The notes under the pieces were generated by a model. The model did not search any database, was not told the DNA's origin, and saw nothing but the letters and a program-made list of their open reading frames with translations. This document shows, piece by piece, positions 36,932 to 46,124 of a stretch of DNA of 64,000 bases. This DNA comes from Curtobacterium sp. 458 (GTDB lineage Bacteria > Actinomycetota > Actinomycetes > Actinomycetales > Microbacteriaceae): positions 1,886,799-1,950,798 of the forward strand of contig NZ_CP129104.1 of the NCBI RefSeq assembly GCF_030406605.1. The letters run 5' to 3'. Position 1 is the stretch's first letter, and every line of letters starts with the position of its first letter. Position numbers and translations under genes: made by a program.

Positions 36932-38625
36932 CCGACCCGCTGCTCGAGGTCGAGGGGCTCCACGTCGCGTTCGGCGACGCGGAGCCCGTCGTCCGTGACG
37001 TCTCGTTCACCCTGACGCCCGGCCGGGTGCTCGCCCTCGTGGGGGAGTCCGGGTCGGGCAAGTCGGTCTCCGCCATGAGCCTGCTCGGCCTGCTCCCACC
37101 CGAGGCGCGGGTGTCCGGCAGCGCCCGCTTCCGCGGCGAGGAGCTCATCGGCGCCGACGCGGAGCACCTGCGTGCCGTCCGCGGCGCCGGCATCGGCGTG
37201 GTGTTCCAGGAACCGATGAACTCGTTCACCCCGGTCCTGACGATCGGCACGCAGATCGCCGAGGCCGTGCGGGCACACCCGACCGGTCTCGACCGTGCGG
37301 GCGTCTCGACCCGTGTCGACGAACTGCTCCGGTCCGCCGGACTCCGGCAACCCGAGCGGATCCGGACGGCCTACCCGCACGAGCTCTCGGGCGGCCAGCT
37401 GCAGCGCGCGATGATCGCGATGGCGCTCGCGGGCGACCCGGTGGCGCTCATCGCCGACGAACCGACGACGGCGCTCGACGTCACCGTGCAGGCGGGCATC
37501 CTCGACCTGCTCCGCACCCTCGGTCGCGAGCGGTCGCTCGCCGTCCTGCTCATCACGCACGACATGGGCGTGGTCGCGGACGTCGCCGACGAGGTGCTCG
37601 TCATGCGTCGCGGCGACCCCGTCGAGCGGGGGAGCGTCGCCGACGTCTTCGCGCGTCCGCAGGCGGACTACACGCGCGAGCTCCTCGCCGCGGTCCCCGC
37701 ACTGGAGGGACGGATCGCCCCCGCCTCGTCAGCGGCGGACCCGCAGGATGCCCGGCCGGGCACCCCCGCGACGTATGCCGACGGCGGCGACGCGAGCCGT
37801 GCCTCCCGGCCGGTGGTGGCGCGCCTGCGCGACGTCGCCGTGCGCTACGCACGCCGCGGCGAGCCGACCGTCTCGGGGATCGACCTCGAGCTGCACGCCG
37901 GCGGCACCGTCGGTCTCGTGGGGGAGTCGGGGTCCGGCAAGTCCACGATCGGCCGTGCGCTCGCTGGGCTCGTCCCCGTCGTCGACGGCAGCGTCGAGGT
38001 GGACGGCAGCGACCTCCGGACCGCACGGGGGAAGCGCCTGCGGGAGCTCCGCAGCCGCGTCGGCATCGTCTTCCAGGACCCGGCGTCCTCGCTCAACCCG
38101 CGGCAGACGATCGGCTGGAGCATCGCCGAGCCGCTCCTCGTGCACGACCCGCGCTCGGACGCCGACCGTCGGGAGCGCGTGGGCGAGCTGCTCCGGGCGG
38201 TGCAGCTCGACCCGTCGTGGGCCGAACGCTTCCCGCACCAGCTCTCCGGTGGCCAGCGGCAGCGTGTCGCGGTCGCTCGTGCCCTCGCGCTCCGGCCCGC
38301 GGTCGTGATCGCGGACGAGCCCACGAGTGCGCTCGACGTGACGGTGCAGGCCGCCGTGCTCGACCTGCTCGCCACGCTGCAGGACGAGTTCGGGTTCGGG
38401 ATGCTGCTCGTCAGCCACGACCTCGCCGTCGTCCGGCAGCTCGCCGACGAGGTCGTCGTCCTCCACGACGGCCGCATCGTGGAACACGGCCGCACCGAGG
38501 CCGTGCTCGACGATGCGCAGCAGGACTACACGCGCATGCTCCTCGCGGCGGCGCCGGTCGCCGACCCCGTGCGGCAGGCCGAGCGTCGCGAGGCGTGGCG
38601 CGCGTGGGAAGGGGTGGCGTCGTGA
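36928..38625 (+). CDS. Fused double ATP-binding protein of peptide ABC transporter
   Basis: A 565-residue protein with two complete ABC ATPase domains corresponding to DppD and DppF. Walker A sequences GESGSGKS lie near residues 39 and 332. Signature motifs are LSGGQLQRAMIAMALA and LSGGQRQRVAVARALA; Walker B regions are ALIADEPTTALDVT and VVIADEPTSALDVT. Each half keeps full catalytic motifs, so two ATPs can be used. The linker (about residues 265-300) contains ASRASRP encoded by a hairpin-family arm. GTG start overlaps the lipoprotein stop; stop overlaps the next gene (GTGA). Confidence 0.94.
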   Translation: MTDPLLEVEGLHVAFGDAEPVVRDVSFTLTPGRVLALVGESGSGKSVSAMSLLGLLPPEARVSGSARFRGEELIGADAEHLRAVRGAGIGVVFQEPMNSFTPVLTIGTQIAEAVRAHPTGLDRAGVSTRVDELLRSAGLRQPERIRTAYPHELSGGQLQRAMIAMALAGDPVALIADEPTTALDVTVQAGILDLLRTLGRERSLAVLLITHDMGVVADVADEVLVMRRGDPVERGSVADVFARPQADYTRELLAAVPALEGRIAPASSAADPQDARPGTPATYADGGDASRASRPVVARLRDVAVRYARRGEPTVSGIDLELHAGGTVGLVGESGSGKSTIGRALAGLVPVVDGSVEVDGSDLRTARGKRLRELRSRVGIVFQDPASSLNPRQTIGWSIAEPLLVHDPRSDADRRERVGELLRAVQLDPSWAERFPHQLSGGQRQRVAVARALALRPAVVIADEPTSALDVTVQAAVLDLLATLQDEFGFGMLLVSHDLAVVRQLADEVVVLHDGRIVEHGRTEAVLDDAQQDYTRMLLAAAPVADPVRQAERREAWRAWEGVAS

Positions 38626-39560
38626 CCGCCAACGTCGTCGACCGTCCGGTCGCCGCGTCCGCCGGCCGGAGCACCGGCTTCCGGGCCGTCGTCCGTCGCG
38701 TCCGGCAGGACCGCTGGGCGGTCGCCTCCGCCGTCCTCATCGCCGTGTTCGTGGTGGTCGCGATCGCCGCGCCGCTCATCGCCGCGATCAGCGGGCAGGA
38801 TCCCTACAAGTACCACGTGGACGCGCTCAACGACTTCGGCGCGCCCCGCGGCGCACTCGGGGGTGTGAGCGGGACGCACTGGTTCGGCGTCGAGCCGCTC
38901 ACCGGCCGCGACCTCTTCGCGATCGTGACGTACGGCGCGCGGACCTCGCTCGGGATCGGTCTCGCCGCCACGGCGCTGTCGATCGTCATCGGCGTGCTCG
39001 TCGGCGTCACCACGGGGTTCTTCGGGGGCTGGTACGACCGGGTGCTCTCCCGGATCGTCGACGTCATCTTCGGCTTCCCGTCGCTCGTGTTCATGATCGC
39101 CCTGACCGCGATCGTGCCGACGTCGTTCCCGAAGCCGGTGCTCGTGGTCCTCGTCATCGGGTTCTTCGGCTGGCCGGCCGTCGCGCGCGTCGTCCGGGGG
39201 CAGACCCTGTCGCTCGTGACGCGGAACTACGTCGTGGCGTCCACCGCGATGGGTGCCGGTCGCTGGCACGTCATCCGCACCCAGCTCCTGCCGAACCTCG
39301 CCGCGACCATCACGGTCTACGCGACGATCTCGATCCCGTCGATGATCGGCGCCGAGGCCGCACTGTCCTTCCTCGCCGTCGGGGTCACCCCGCCGACGCC
39401 CTCGTGGGGTCGGAGCATCGGCGACGCGATCGGGTGGGTGCAGACCGACCCGATGTACCTCGTCTTCCCCGGCGCCGCGCTGTTCCTCGTCACCCTCGCG
39501 TTCAACGTGCTCGGCGATGCGCTCCGCGACGCCCTCGACCCCCGTGGAGGTGCCCGGTGA
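38622..39560 (+). CDS. Peptide-type ABC transporter permease (DppC type)
   Basis: A 312-residue permease with an N-terminal OppC-like segment and about six membrane spans. HWFGVEPLTGRDLFAIVTYGARTSL is the family hallmark of DppC proteins. The EAA-like loop is NYVVASTAMGAGRWHVIRTQLLPNL. GTG start overlaps the ATPase stop by four bases, and its stop overlaps the next GTG. The order C before B, after the ATPases, is reversed compared with the common dppABCDF layout. Confidence 0.93.
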   Translation: MTANVVDRPVAASAGRSTGFRAVVRRVRQDRWAVASAVLIAVFVVVAIAAPLIAAISGQDPYKYHVDALNDFGAPRGALGGVSGTHWFGVEPLTGRDLFAIVTYGARTSLGIGLAATALSIVIGVLVGVTTGFFGGWYDRVLSRIVDVIFGFPSLVFMIALTAIVPTSFPKPVLVVLVIGFFGWPAVARVVRGQTLSLVTRNYVVASTAMGAGRWHVIRTQLLPNLAATITVYATISIPSMIGAEAALSFLAVGVTPPTPSWGRSIGDAIGWVQTDPMYLVFPGAALFLVTLAFNVLGDALRDALDPRGGAR

Positions 39561-40555
39561 CCACCCTGCGCTTCATCGCGGTCCGTGTCCTCGGTGCCGT
39601 CGTCGTCCTGCTCGTCGTCGCCGCGATCACCTACGCGCTGTTCCTGCTGCTGCCGACGAACCCGGCGCGCGCGATCTGCGACAAGCCCTGCACGCCGGAC
39701 CGGCTCCGCGAGGTGCAGGCGTTCCTCGGCACCGACAAGCCGTGGCTCGCGCAGTTCGGGGCGTACCTCGCCGGGATCTTCGCCGGTCGGACCTTCGGCT
39801 CCGGGGCGTCGGTCATCAACTGCGCCGCGCCGTGCTTCGGGTACTCGTTCCAGCTCCACGAGAACGTCACCGACCTGATCCTGTCGCGCCTGCCCGTCAC
39901 CGCGTCGATCGCCGTCGGGGCCGCGCTGCTCTGGCTCGTCGCCGGGGTCGTCGGCGGGGCGGTCTCGGCACTGCGCCGTGGGACCTTCGTGGACCGCGCG
40001 GTGATGACCGTCGCGGTCGCCGGGGTGTCCTCGCCGTCGTACCTCATCGGGCTGCTCGCGATCCTGCTGTTCGGCTTCGTGCTGGGCGTCCTGCCGACGA
40101 GTGGCTACGTGGCCTTCACCGACGACCCCGTGGGCTGGTTCACGCACCTGGTCCTGCCGTGGTGCGTCCTCGCGTTCATCAGTGCCGCGATCTACGCCCG
40201 TCTCACCCGGGGGGAGATGCTCGAATCGATGTCGCAGGACTTCGTCCGGACCGCCCGCGCGAAGGGCCTCCGCGAACGCCAGGTCGTCGTGCGGCACGGG
40301 CTCCGGACGGCGATCCTGCCCGTGGTGACCCTGTTCGGACTCGACCTCGGTTCGCTCCTCGGCGGTGCGGTCATCACCGAGAAGGTGTTCTCGATGCAGG
40401 GTCTCGGGGCGCTCCTCATCGACGCGGTGCACACCCTCGACCTGCAGGTGGTCGTCGGCTTCACGCTGTTCTCGGCGATGCTCATCGTCGTCGCGAACAT
40501 GATCGTGGACATCGTCTACGCGTTCGTCGACCCGCGGGTGCGGCGCCGGGCGTAG
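39557..40555 (+). CDS. Peptide-type ABC transporter permease (DppB type)
   Basis: A 332-residue permease with six predicted spans. A periplasmic loop contains four cysteines (AICDKPCTP and VINCAAPCFGYSF), possibly two disulphides. The EAA region DFVRTARAKGLRERQVVVRHGLRTA is clear. Ends the operon; the following 100 bases carry a tandem repeat and a half hairpin arm rather than a clean terminator. GTG start overlaps the upstream stop. Confidence 0.93.
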   Translation: MTTLRFIAVRVLGAVVVLLVVAAITYALFLLLPTNPARAICDKPCTPDRLREVQAFLGTDKPWLAQFGAYLAGIFAGRTFGSGASVINCAAPCFGYSFQLHENVTDLILSRLPVTASIAVGAALLWLVAGVVGGAVSALRRGTFVDRAVMTVAVAGVSSPSYLIGLLAILLFGFVLGVLPTSGYVAFTDDPVGWFTHLVLPWCVLAFISAAIYARLTRGEMLESMSQDFVRTARAKGLRERQVVVRHGLRTAILPVVTLFGLDLGSLLGGAVITEKVFSMQGLGALLIDAVHTLDLQVVVGFTLFSAMLIVVANMIVDIVYAFVDPRVRRRA

Positions 40556-40557
40556 AC

Positions 40558-40623
40558 GGTCCGTCGGTCGGTCGGTCCGTCGGTCCGTCGGTCCGTCGGT
40601 CGGTCTGTCGGTCTGTGGGTCGG
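40558..40623. repeat. Simple tandem repeat of GGTCCGTC-like octamers
   Basis: About eight units of GGTC(C/G/T)GTC run directly after the permease stop, between two convergent transcription units. It is followed by CCGGGAGGCACGG (40624-40636), a single arm of the hairpin family with no good partner. Slippage-prone and probably variable among strains. Confidence 0.8.
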
Positions 40624-40663
40624 CCGGGAGGCACGGATGGCCCCCGGCGGGCGGCGCGCGTGG

Positions 40664-41905
40664 TCAGTTGACGGACATCGAGTCCGGCGCGCGGTGCGCG
40701 GTCGGACGCCGGTCGGCGCCGACCGCGATCACGACCACGGGGACGAGCGTCAGGGCGACGATGCCGGCCCCGATCAGCGCGGGACCGGCGACGCCGGTGA
40801 CGGTGAGCATCGCGCCGACGATCGAGGTCCCGATGGCGGTGCCCAGGTTGAACGCCGACACGGTGAGGGCCGCCCCGAGGGGTGCCGCGCTGCCGGCGGC
40901 GTGCACCGCGGTGTTGATGAGCACGCCGTTCGCGCTCAGCCCGAACAGGCCGAGCACGCCGACGAGGACCGCGGTGACGAGCGGTTGGCCGGCGACCAGT
41001 CCGATCAGCAGGAGCAGGACGACACTCGCTGCCGGGGTCACGATCGTGACCAGCCCGGGTCGGGCATCGCCGAAGCGTCCGCCGAGGAGCGTCCCGATGA
41101 AGGAGCCGACGCCGAACACGGTGAGCACCACCGGGACGAACTGTGCGGGGACGCCGGCCCGGTCGGTGAGCAGCGGCGCGATGTACGAGTAGGCGGCGAC
41201 CACCCCGCCGGTGGTCGTCACGCAGGCGAGGAGGGTCCACCAGAGCCGTGCGGAGCGCAGCCCCGAGAACTCGCCGCGGATCGAGGTGTGCCCGGCCGCT
41301 CCGGTCGCCTGCGGGACGAACCGTGCGACCAGCACCGCGAGGACGACCGCGGCGGCGGCGATGGCCCAGAAGGTCCCACGCCACCCGACGGCCTGCGCGA
41401 GGAACGCCCCGAGCGGCACCCCGAGGACGGTGCCGAGCGAGCCGCCCGCACCGACGACGCCCTGCGCCCGCGACCCGAGCCTGGGCCCGGCAGCTCGAGC
41501 TGCGACCACGGAGGCCACCGACCAGAACGCGCCGGTCGCGAACGCGGTGGCGAACCGGGCGACGAGCAGGACGGTGAAGTCCTGTGCGACGGCGACGACG
41601 ACGTGCCCCGCGACGAACAGGGCCATCGCCAACAGGAGCGCGAGGCGCTTCGGCAGCCGGATGGTGAGCAGCGTCATGAGCGGAGACCCGACGATCATCC
41701 CGACGGCGAAGACGGTGATGAGGAGGCCCGCGCGGCCGAGCGACACCCCGAGGTCGGTGGCGACCTCGGGGAGGATGCCGGCGACGACGAACTCGGTCGT
41801 GATCATGAGGAACGTGCCGACCGCCAGCACCGGCACGACGATCGGCAGTCGGTCCGGTGTGGCGGAGGGACGGAGGTCGTTTCGGAGGTCGGCGGGTGCG
41901 TGCAT
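40664..41905 (-). CDS. MFS drug/sugar efflux transporter (DHA1, AraJ/YdhP-like)
   Basis: A 413-residue major facilitator with 12 predicted spans. The N-terminus has GTFLMITTEFVVAGILPEVATDLGVS, the DHA1 start seen in AraJ/YdhP-type transporters. The conserved loop is GSPLMTLLTIRLPKR, and motif C is GAGGSLGTVLGVPLGAFL. It probably exports a small toxic compound or sugar by proton antiport. It is divergent from the carboxymuconolactone-decarboxylase operon 129 bases away, which may share its regulation. Confidence 0.92.
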   Translation of the reverse strand: MHAPADLRNDLRPSATPDRLPIVVPVLAVGTFLMITTEFVVAGILPEVATDLGVSLGRAGLLITVFAVGMIVGSPLMTLLTIRLPKRLALLLAMALFVAGHVVVAVAQDFTVLLVARFATAFATGAFWSVASVVAARAAGPRLGSRAQGVVGAGGSLGTVLGVPLGAFLAQAVGWRGTFWAIAAAAVVLAVLVARFVPQATGAAGHTSIRGEFSGLRSARLWWTLLACVTTTGGVVAAYSYIAPLLTDRAGVPAQFVPVVLTVFGVGSFIGTLLGGRFGDARPGLVTIVTPAASVVLLLLIGLVAGQPLVTAVLVGVLGLFGLSANGVLINTAVHAAGSAAPLGAALTVSAFNLGTAIGTSIVGAMLTVTGVAGPALIGAGIVALTLVPVVVIAVGADRRPTAHRAPDSMSVN

Positions 41906-42034
41906 CGTCCTCCCACCGTAGGGACGGCCGCGACGCGGGAGAGAGGGTCTGCCGGACCCCGTTTACGGAGAACCTCACGCCGCACGCAGGTGCGCCGTTG
42001 CATGGATCGGTACCGACGACCACGGGAGGACCAC

Positions 42035-42373
42035 ATGACGACCGACGACGAGCAGACCGGATGGACCGGCGGCAGGGACGCCTTCGGGGACTTCGCCCCC
42101 GGGATGGTGCACTACACCGACGCGGTGCTCTTCGACGAGGTCTGGGAGCGCGCTGGACTCTCCAAGCGTGACCGCAGCCTGGTCACCATCTCGGCGCTGA
42201 CCGCGCTCGGGAAGACGGACCAGCTGCGGTTCCACCTCGCCTTCGCGCGACAGAACGGCGTGACCGACGACGAGCTGCGGGAAGCCCTGCTGCAGCTGGC
42301 GTTCTACACCGGGTGGCCCAACGGCATGGCCGCCACCACCGTCCTCAAGGACATCGTGGAGAACGACCGGTGA
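42035..42373 (+). CDS. Carboxymuconolactone decarboxylase family protein
   Basis: A 112-residue alpha-helical protein of the CMD/AhpD-like family. The segment RDRSLVTISALTALGKTDQLRFHLAFARQNGVTDDELREALLQLAFYTGWPNGM is typical, but the CxxC of AhpD-type peroxidases is absent, so peroxidase action is unlikely. Known relatives act in aromatic catabolism or have unknown roles. ATG at 42035 follows GGGAGGA. Its stop overlaps DUF2255 (GTGA) and a cupin gene follows, so the three probably form one unit. Confidence 0.9.
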   Translation: MTTDDEQTGWTGGRDAFGDFAPGMVHYTDAVLFDEVWERAGLSKRDRSLVTISALTALGKTDQLRFHLAFARQNGVTDDELREALLQLAFYTGWPNGMAATTVLKDIVENDR

Positions 42374-42753
42374 GCGCCTGGCCCGCCGACACCGTGCAGC
42401 GGATCGCCACGACGGACGACCTCCACATCGCCCCGTTCCGACCCGACGGCCGGACGCCCGGGACGCCGACCTGGATCCGGTCGGTCGTCGTCGACGGCCG
42501 GGTCTTCGTCCGCGCCTGGAACGGCACGTCCGGGAAGTGGTACGGGGCGGCGCTCGCGCAGCGGGCGGGGACGATCACCGCCGACGGCGCCACGCACGAC
42601 GTCGCCTTCACGGCCGTCGACGACCCCGACCTCGGCACCCGCATCGACGCCGCGTACGAGGAGAAGTACGCCGGCAGTCCCTACCTCCCCCCGATGGTCG
42701 CGGCCGGACCCCGAGCCGCGACCGTCGAGATCACCCCGCGCGACCCCGCCTGA
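42370..42753 (+). CDS. DUF2255 family protein
   Basis: A 127-residue small protein of the DUF2255 type, related in fold to split-barrel nucleotide- or flavin-binding proteins. Conserved features are TPTWIRSVVVDGRVFVRAWNGTSGKWYGAAL and a DAAYEEKYAGSPYLPPM tail. GTG start overlaps the CMD stop. It is followed 21 bases later by the cupin gene. Function unproven; a redox or detoxification role is suggested only by its partners. Confidence 0.85.
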   Translation: MSAWPADTVQRIATTDDLHIAPFRPDGRTPGTPTWIRSVVVDGRVFVRAWNGTSGKWYGAALAQRAGTITADGATHDVAFTAVDDPDLGTRIDAAYEEKYAGSPYLPPMVAAGPRAATVEITPRDPA

Positions 42754-42774
42754 CGCCGACCGGAGACGAAGACG

Positions 42775-43206
42775 ATGACCGAGACCACCTTCCAGCAGCC
42801 CTTCCCGACCGGGGAGCCGAACGACGCGTTCGCGCAGTACTTCACCGGGCGGAGCTTCAACGCCCCCGTGGTCGACGGCGGCGTCCCGGTGAACAACATC
42901 ACCTTCGAGCCCGGCTGCCGCAACGACTGGCACGTGCACCACGGTCAGGACGGCGGCGGCGACCAGGTCCTGATCTGCACCGCTGGCTCCGGGTGGTACC
43001 AGGCCGAGGGCTCCGACCCGGTCAGTCTGACACCGGGCACCGCCGTCCGCGTCCCCGCCGGGACGAAGCACTGGCACGGGGCGAAAGCCGACTCGTGGTT
43101 CTCGCACCTGGCGTTCATCACGCCCGGCGAGGGGGTCCGCAACGAGTGGCTCGAGCGGGTGACGGACGAGGAGTACGGCGCGCTGCCCGGGGCCGACGAG
43201 GACTGA
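42775..43206 (+). CDS. Cupin domain protein
   Basis: A 143-residue single-domain cupin. The metal-binding motif 1 is NDWHVHHGQDGGGDQVLICTAG with three histidines and downstream acid, and motif 2 is RVPAGTKHWHGA. This type is regularly found with carboxymuconolactone decarboxylases. Likely binds Mn or Fe and a small carboxylate or quinone-like compound; no specific reaction can be assigned. Convergent with the next operon, 25 bases apart. Confidence 0.9.
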   Translation: MTETTFQQPFPTGEPNDAFAQYFTGRSFNAPVVDGGVPVNNITFEPGCRNDWHVHHGQDGGGDQVLICTAGSGWYQAEGSDPVSLTPGTAVRVPAGTKHWHGAKADSWFSHLAFITPGEGVRNEWLERVTDEEYGALPGADED

Positions 43207-43231
43207 CCGCGCCGACGGACGGCGGGATCGG

Positions 43232-43768
43232 TCAACCCTCGGGGTCGTCGCCGGCGCGCACCAGCACCGGCACGAACATGCCGAGGGTGAGCGCCAGGAG
43301 CGCGATCGTCCCGGCCACCGCCAGCCACACGCCACCGACCGGGCCGGCCCCGCCGAGGAGCGCCACGACCACGAAAGCGACCACCTGGGCGCCGACCTGC
43401 AGGGCGACGAACCGCAGCGCCGACGGCACGAGTGCCCGGAGCTGCACCCGGGCGGTCCGCGGCGTCCACGCCCACAGCAGGCTCGTGGCGAGCAGGAGGT
43501 GCGTCGTGAGGAGGAGCACCGGGAGCTCCGTCCCGTCGATCCCGGCGAGGGCGAGCTGCACCGTGAGGAGCGCCGCGAACGGGCCGCGGGGCACGACCGC
43601 GGCGGCCACCGCGAGGACGATCGCGACGACGAGCCAGCCGCTCGCGCCGACCACGACGACCGACCCGACGACACCCGCCACCAGGCCGAGCGCGCCGATC
43701 GACCACGCGGGCACCGCCGGACCGATCGCCGGGGCGCCTGCCCGCTCCGCCCGCGAGGGGGCCGTCAT
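43232..43768 (-). CDS. Integral membrane protein, last gene of DUF58 operon
   Basis: A 178-residue protein with about five hydrophobic segments and a short acidic tail (RAGDDPEG). No recognised family. It lies at the end of the DUF4129-membrane protein-MoxR-DUF58 operon, overlapping the DUF58 stop by ATGA, so it is probably part of the same complex or pathway. Ala/Val/Leu-rich with few charged loops. Confidence 0.8.
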   Translation of the reverse strand: MTAPSRAERAGAPAIGPAVPAWSIGALGLVAGVVGSVVVVGASGWLVVAIVLAVAAAVVPRGPFAALLTVQLALAGIDGTELPVLLLTTHLLLATSLLWAWTPRTARVQLRALVPSALRFVALQVGAQVVAFVVVALLGGAGPVGGVWLAVAGTIALLALTLGMFVPVLVRAGDDPEG

Positions 43769-45084
43769 CCGGCCCGCCGAGCGCGGCTCAGCAGGCGGAG
43801 CTGCACGGCGGGGGAATCGCCGTCGTCGGTCCGCCAGCGGATCAGTTCGACGCCGGTGGCGGTCATCTCCGTGAACCGGTCGGCACGTTCGAGCGTGAGG
43901 AGCCGGGACGCCGCGCGCTCGTGACGGCTCGCCCGCCGGTCGTCGGGCGTCGGGAGCACGTCGACGGCCACGACGCGGTGCCCCGTGGCGGCCCACGTCA
44001 TCGCCATCGTCGCCGCCTGGTCGTCGAGGAACGTCGACAGGACCACGACGAGCGACGCCGCCGGGACGAGCGGCATGCGCGCCGTCGCCGTCGCGTCACC
44101 GGTCGGGGTCACCGCGGCGATGGTCGAGCGGAGCCGCTCGAGGTGCCGGGTGCCGCCGCCGGGTTCGACCGACCGCGCGGTGCCGGCGAGGTCGCGGAAG
44201 CCGACCCGGTCGCCGGCCCCGACGTACGCGGTGGCGAGGGACACGGCGGCTTCGCGCGCGAGGTCGAGCGAGGTCGCGTCACGGCTGCCGTGCCGGGCGC
44301 CGCTCCACTCCGTGACGTCCGCGCCGAGGTCGTCCCGGCCGTCGAGCACGAGGACGACGAGGGCGTCCGCCGTCGCGAAGGTCCGGCGCACGTAGAGGTC
44401 ACCCGGGCGCTCGGCCCGCCGTGCGGTGCGTCGCCAGTCGATGCGCCGGAGCCGGTCGCCCGGGGCGAAGAGGGCGACGTCGCGGAACTCGCCGCCGTCG
44501 CCGGGACGGGTGGAGTCGTGCGCTCCCGTGATGCCCGTCACCCTCTTCGGCATCGGGAGGTGCTGCATCCGGAGGTGCGGGGGCGGGACGACCGCGGACC
44601 GCACCGGACCGGCGTCGGGCACCGAGACCGCGGTGCCGCCCCGGCCGAGGAGCGACAGGTGTGTCCGCAGGACCTCCTGGGGTCCGGAGTGCGTGACCGG
44701 GACGGTGCCGGTGAGGTGCACCGCACGGCGAGGTCCGACCACGACGACGTGCCGACGGTCGCCGGCGACGCGGAACTCGACGGCGACGGCCTCGGCGGTG
44801 GCAGGCAGGGCGACTTCCGCCCGGTACCCGACGCCCCGACCGGAGTCGGAGGGTGCGAGCTCGATCGTCGTACCGGCCGGGGCCGCGTGGTGACGGCGGG
44901 CGCCGAACGCTGCGGTCACGAGCGCCGGCAACGCCACCACCACGAGCTCGGGACGTCCGGTGACGAGGCCGAGCCCGGCGAGGAACACACCGGCGGCGAG
45001 CCCGAAGACGAGTGCGGGGTTCCGTACCCAGAGCGGCGTGGACGCGGCCACGGGGCGGGCCGACGGTCCGTCCGGAACGCTCAC
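43765..45084 (-). CDS. DUF58 domain protein (MoxR-associated)
   Basis: A 439-residue protein with two hydrophobic segments (about residues 20-60), then a beta-rich region and the DUF58 von Willebrand-like domain. Its hallmark is DSTRPGDGGEFRDVALFAPGDRLRRIDWRRTARR near residue 200, followed by DALVVLVLDGRDDLG. Paired MoxR AAA+ proteins and DUF58 proteins are thought to act as chaperones for metal insertion or surface complexes. GTG start overlaps the MoxR stop (GTGA). Confidence 0.9.
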   Translation of the reverse strand: MSVPDGPSARPVAASTPLWVRNPALVFGLAAGVFLAGLGLVTGRPELVVVALPALVTAAFGARRHHAAPAGTTIELAPSDSGRGVGYRAEVALPATAEAVAVEFRVAGDRRHVVVVGPRRAVHLTGTVPVTHSGPQEVLRTHLSLLGRGGTAVSVPDAGPVRSAVVPPPHLRMQHLPMPKRVTGITGAHDSTRPGDGGEFRDVALFAPGDRLRRIDWRRTARRAERPGDLYVRRTFATADALVVLVLDGRDDLGADVTEWSGARHGSRDATSLDLAREAAVSLATAYVGAGDRVGFRDLAGTARSVEPGGGTRHLERLRSTIAAVTPTGDATATARMPLVPAASLVVVLSTFLDDQAATMAMTWAATGHRVVAVDVLPTPDDRRASRHERAASRLLTLERADRFTEMTATGVELIRWRTDDGDSPAVQLRLLSRARRAG

Positions 45085-46124
45085 CGTGCCTCCAGGCCGG
45101 CAGCACCGGACCCGCCGGTACCGCCGGGGACGCCCGCCGCCCCGACGACCGGCGGCCCGGCCACCTGCGCGACGATGCCCCGCACGATCACCGCCGGGTC
45201 CACCCCGTTCGCCCACGCCTGCGGCGTCAACGAGATCCGGTGCGCGAGCACCGCGACCGCAGCGGTCTTGACGTCCTCCGGCGTGACGAAGTCGCGCCCG
45301 TCCATGACCGCCCGCGCACGGCCGACGAGCATGAGCGCCTGCGCCCCGCGCGGCGACGACCCGACCTGCACGTCGCGGTGGGTCCGTGTCGCGGCCGCGA
45401 GGTCGACGCAGTAGAGCGCGATGTCCTCGTCGACGTGCACGCTCTCGACCGTGGCCTGCATGCGCAGCATGTCGGCCGCGTCGACCACCGCCGGGACCGT
45501 CGCGACCTCCTGCCGTCGCCCGATCCGGTTGAGGAGGACCTGCTGCTCGCCCTCGCGGGTGGGGTAGCCGACCGAGAGGCGGACCATGAAACGGTCGAGC
45601 TGCGCCTCCGGCAGGGCGTAGGTGCCCTCGTACTCGATCGGGTTCGACGTCGCGACGACGTGGAAGGGCCGGGGGAGCGGGAAGCCCTCGCCCTCGACCG
45701 TGACCTGTCCTTCGGCCATCGCCTCGAGGAGCGCCGACTGGGTCTTCGGTGACGTGCGGTTGATCTCGTCGGCGAGGAACATCCCGGTGAAGACGGGGCC
45801 CGGCCGGAAGACGAAGTCGGCGGTCGACGGGGCGTAGACGAACGACCCGGTGATGTCGGCCGGCAGGAGGTCCGGGGTGCACTGCAGCCGACGGAAGTCG
45901 AGTCCGCAGGCGGCGGCGAGGCTCCGCGCCGCGAGCGTCTTGCCGAGTCCGGGGACGTCCTCGAACAGGACGTGACCGCCGGCGAGGATGCTCGCGAACG
46001 CCAGCTCGAGGGACTCCCGCATCCCGACGACGACCGCGCCGACCGTGTCGAGGACGTCGTGGGAGCGCGCGGCGACGTCGGCGATGGGCAGCGGCTGGGC
46101 GCTCTGCGGCGGGGTGTCGGTCAC
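45081..46124 (-). CDS. MoxR-family AAA+ ATPase
   Basis: A 347-residue AAA+ ATPase. Walker A is DVPGLGKT near residues 56-63; Walker B is MFLADEINRTSP; sensor 1 is VVATSNPIEYEGTY. The C-terminal lid has SSPRGAQALMLVGRARA, typical of MoxR. A Gly/Ala-rich tail ends in GLEAR, encoded by CCTGGAGGCACGG, an arm of the hairpin family whose last bases form the stop overlapping the next gene. GTG start overlaps the upstream stop. Likely works on the DUF58 partner. Confidence 0.93.
   Translation of the reverse strand: MTDTPPQSAQPLPIADVAARSHDVLDTVGAVVVGMRESLELAFASILAGGHVLFEDVPGLGKTLAARSLAAACGLDFRRLQCTPDLLPADITGSFVYAPSTADFVFRPGPVFTGMFLADEINRTSPKTQSALLEAMAEGQVTVEGEGFPLPRPFHVVATSNPIEYEGTYALPEAQLDRFMVRLSVGYPTREGEQQVLLNRIGRRQEVATVPAVVDAADMLRMQATVESVHVDEDIALYCVDLAAATRTHRDVQVGSSPRGAQALMLVGRARAVMDGRDFVTPEDVKTAAVAVLAHRISLTPQAWANGVDPAVIVRGIVAQVAGPPVVGAAGVPGGTGGSGAAGLEAR

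Noticed and set aside
40558..40623. CRISPR-like array
   Set aside because: Units are 8 bases with no spacers and no cas genes nearby; it is a simple tandem repeat.
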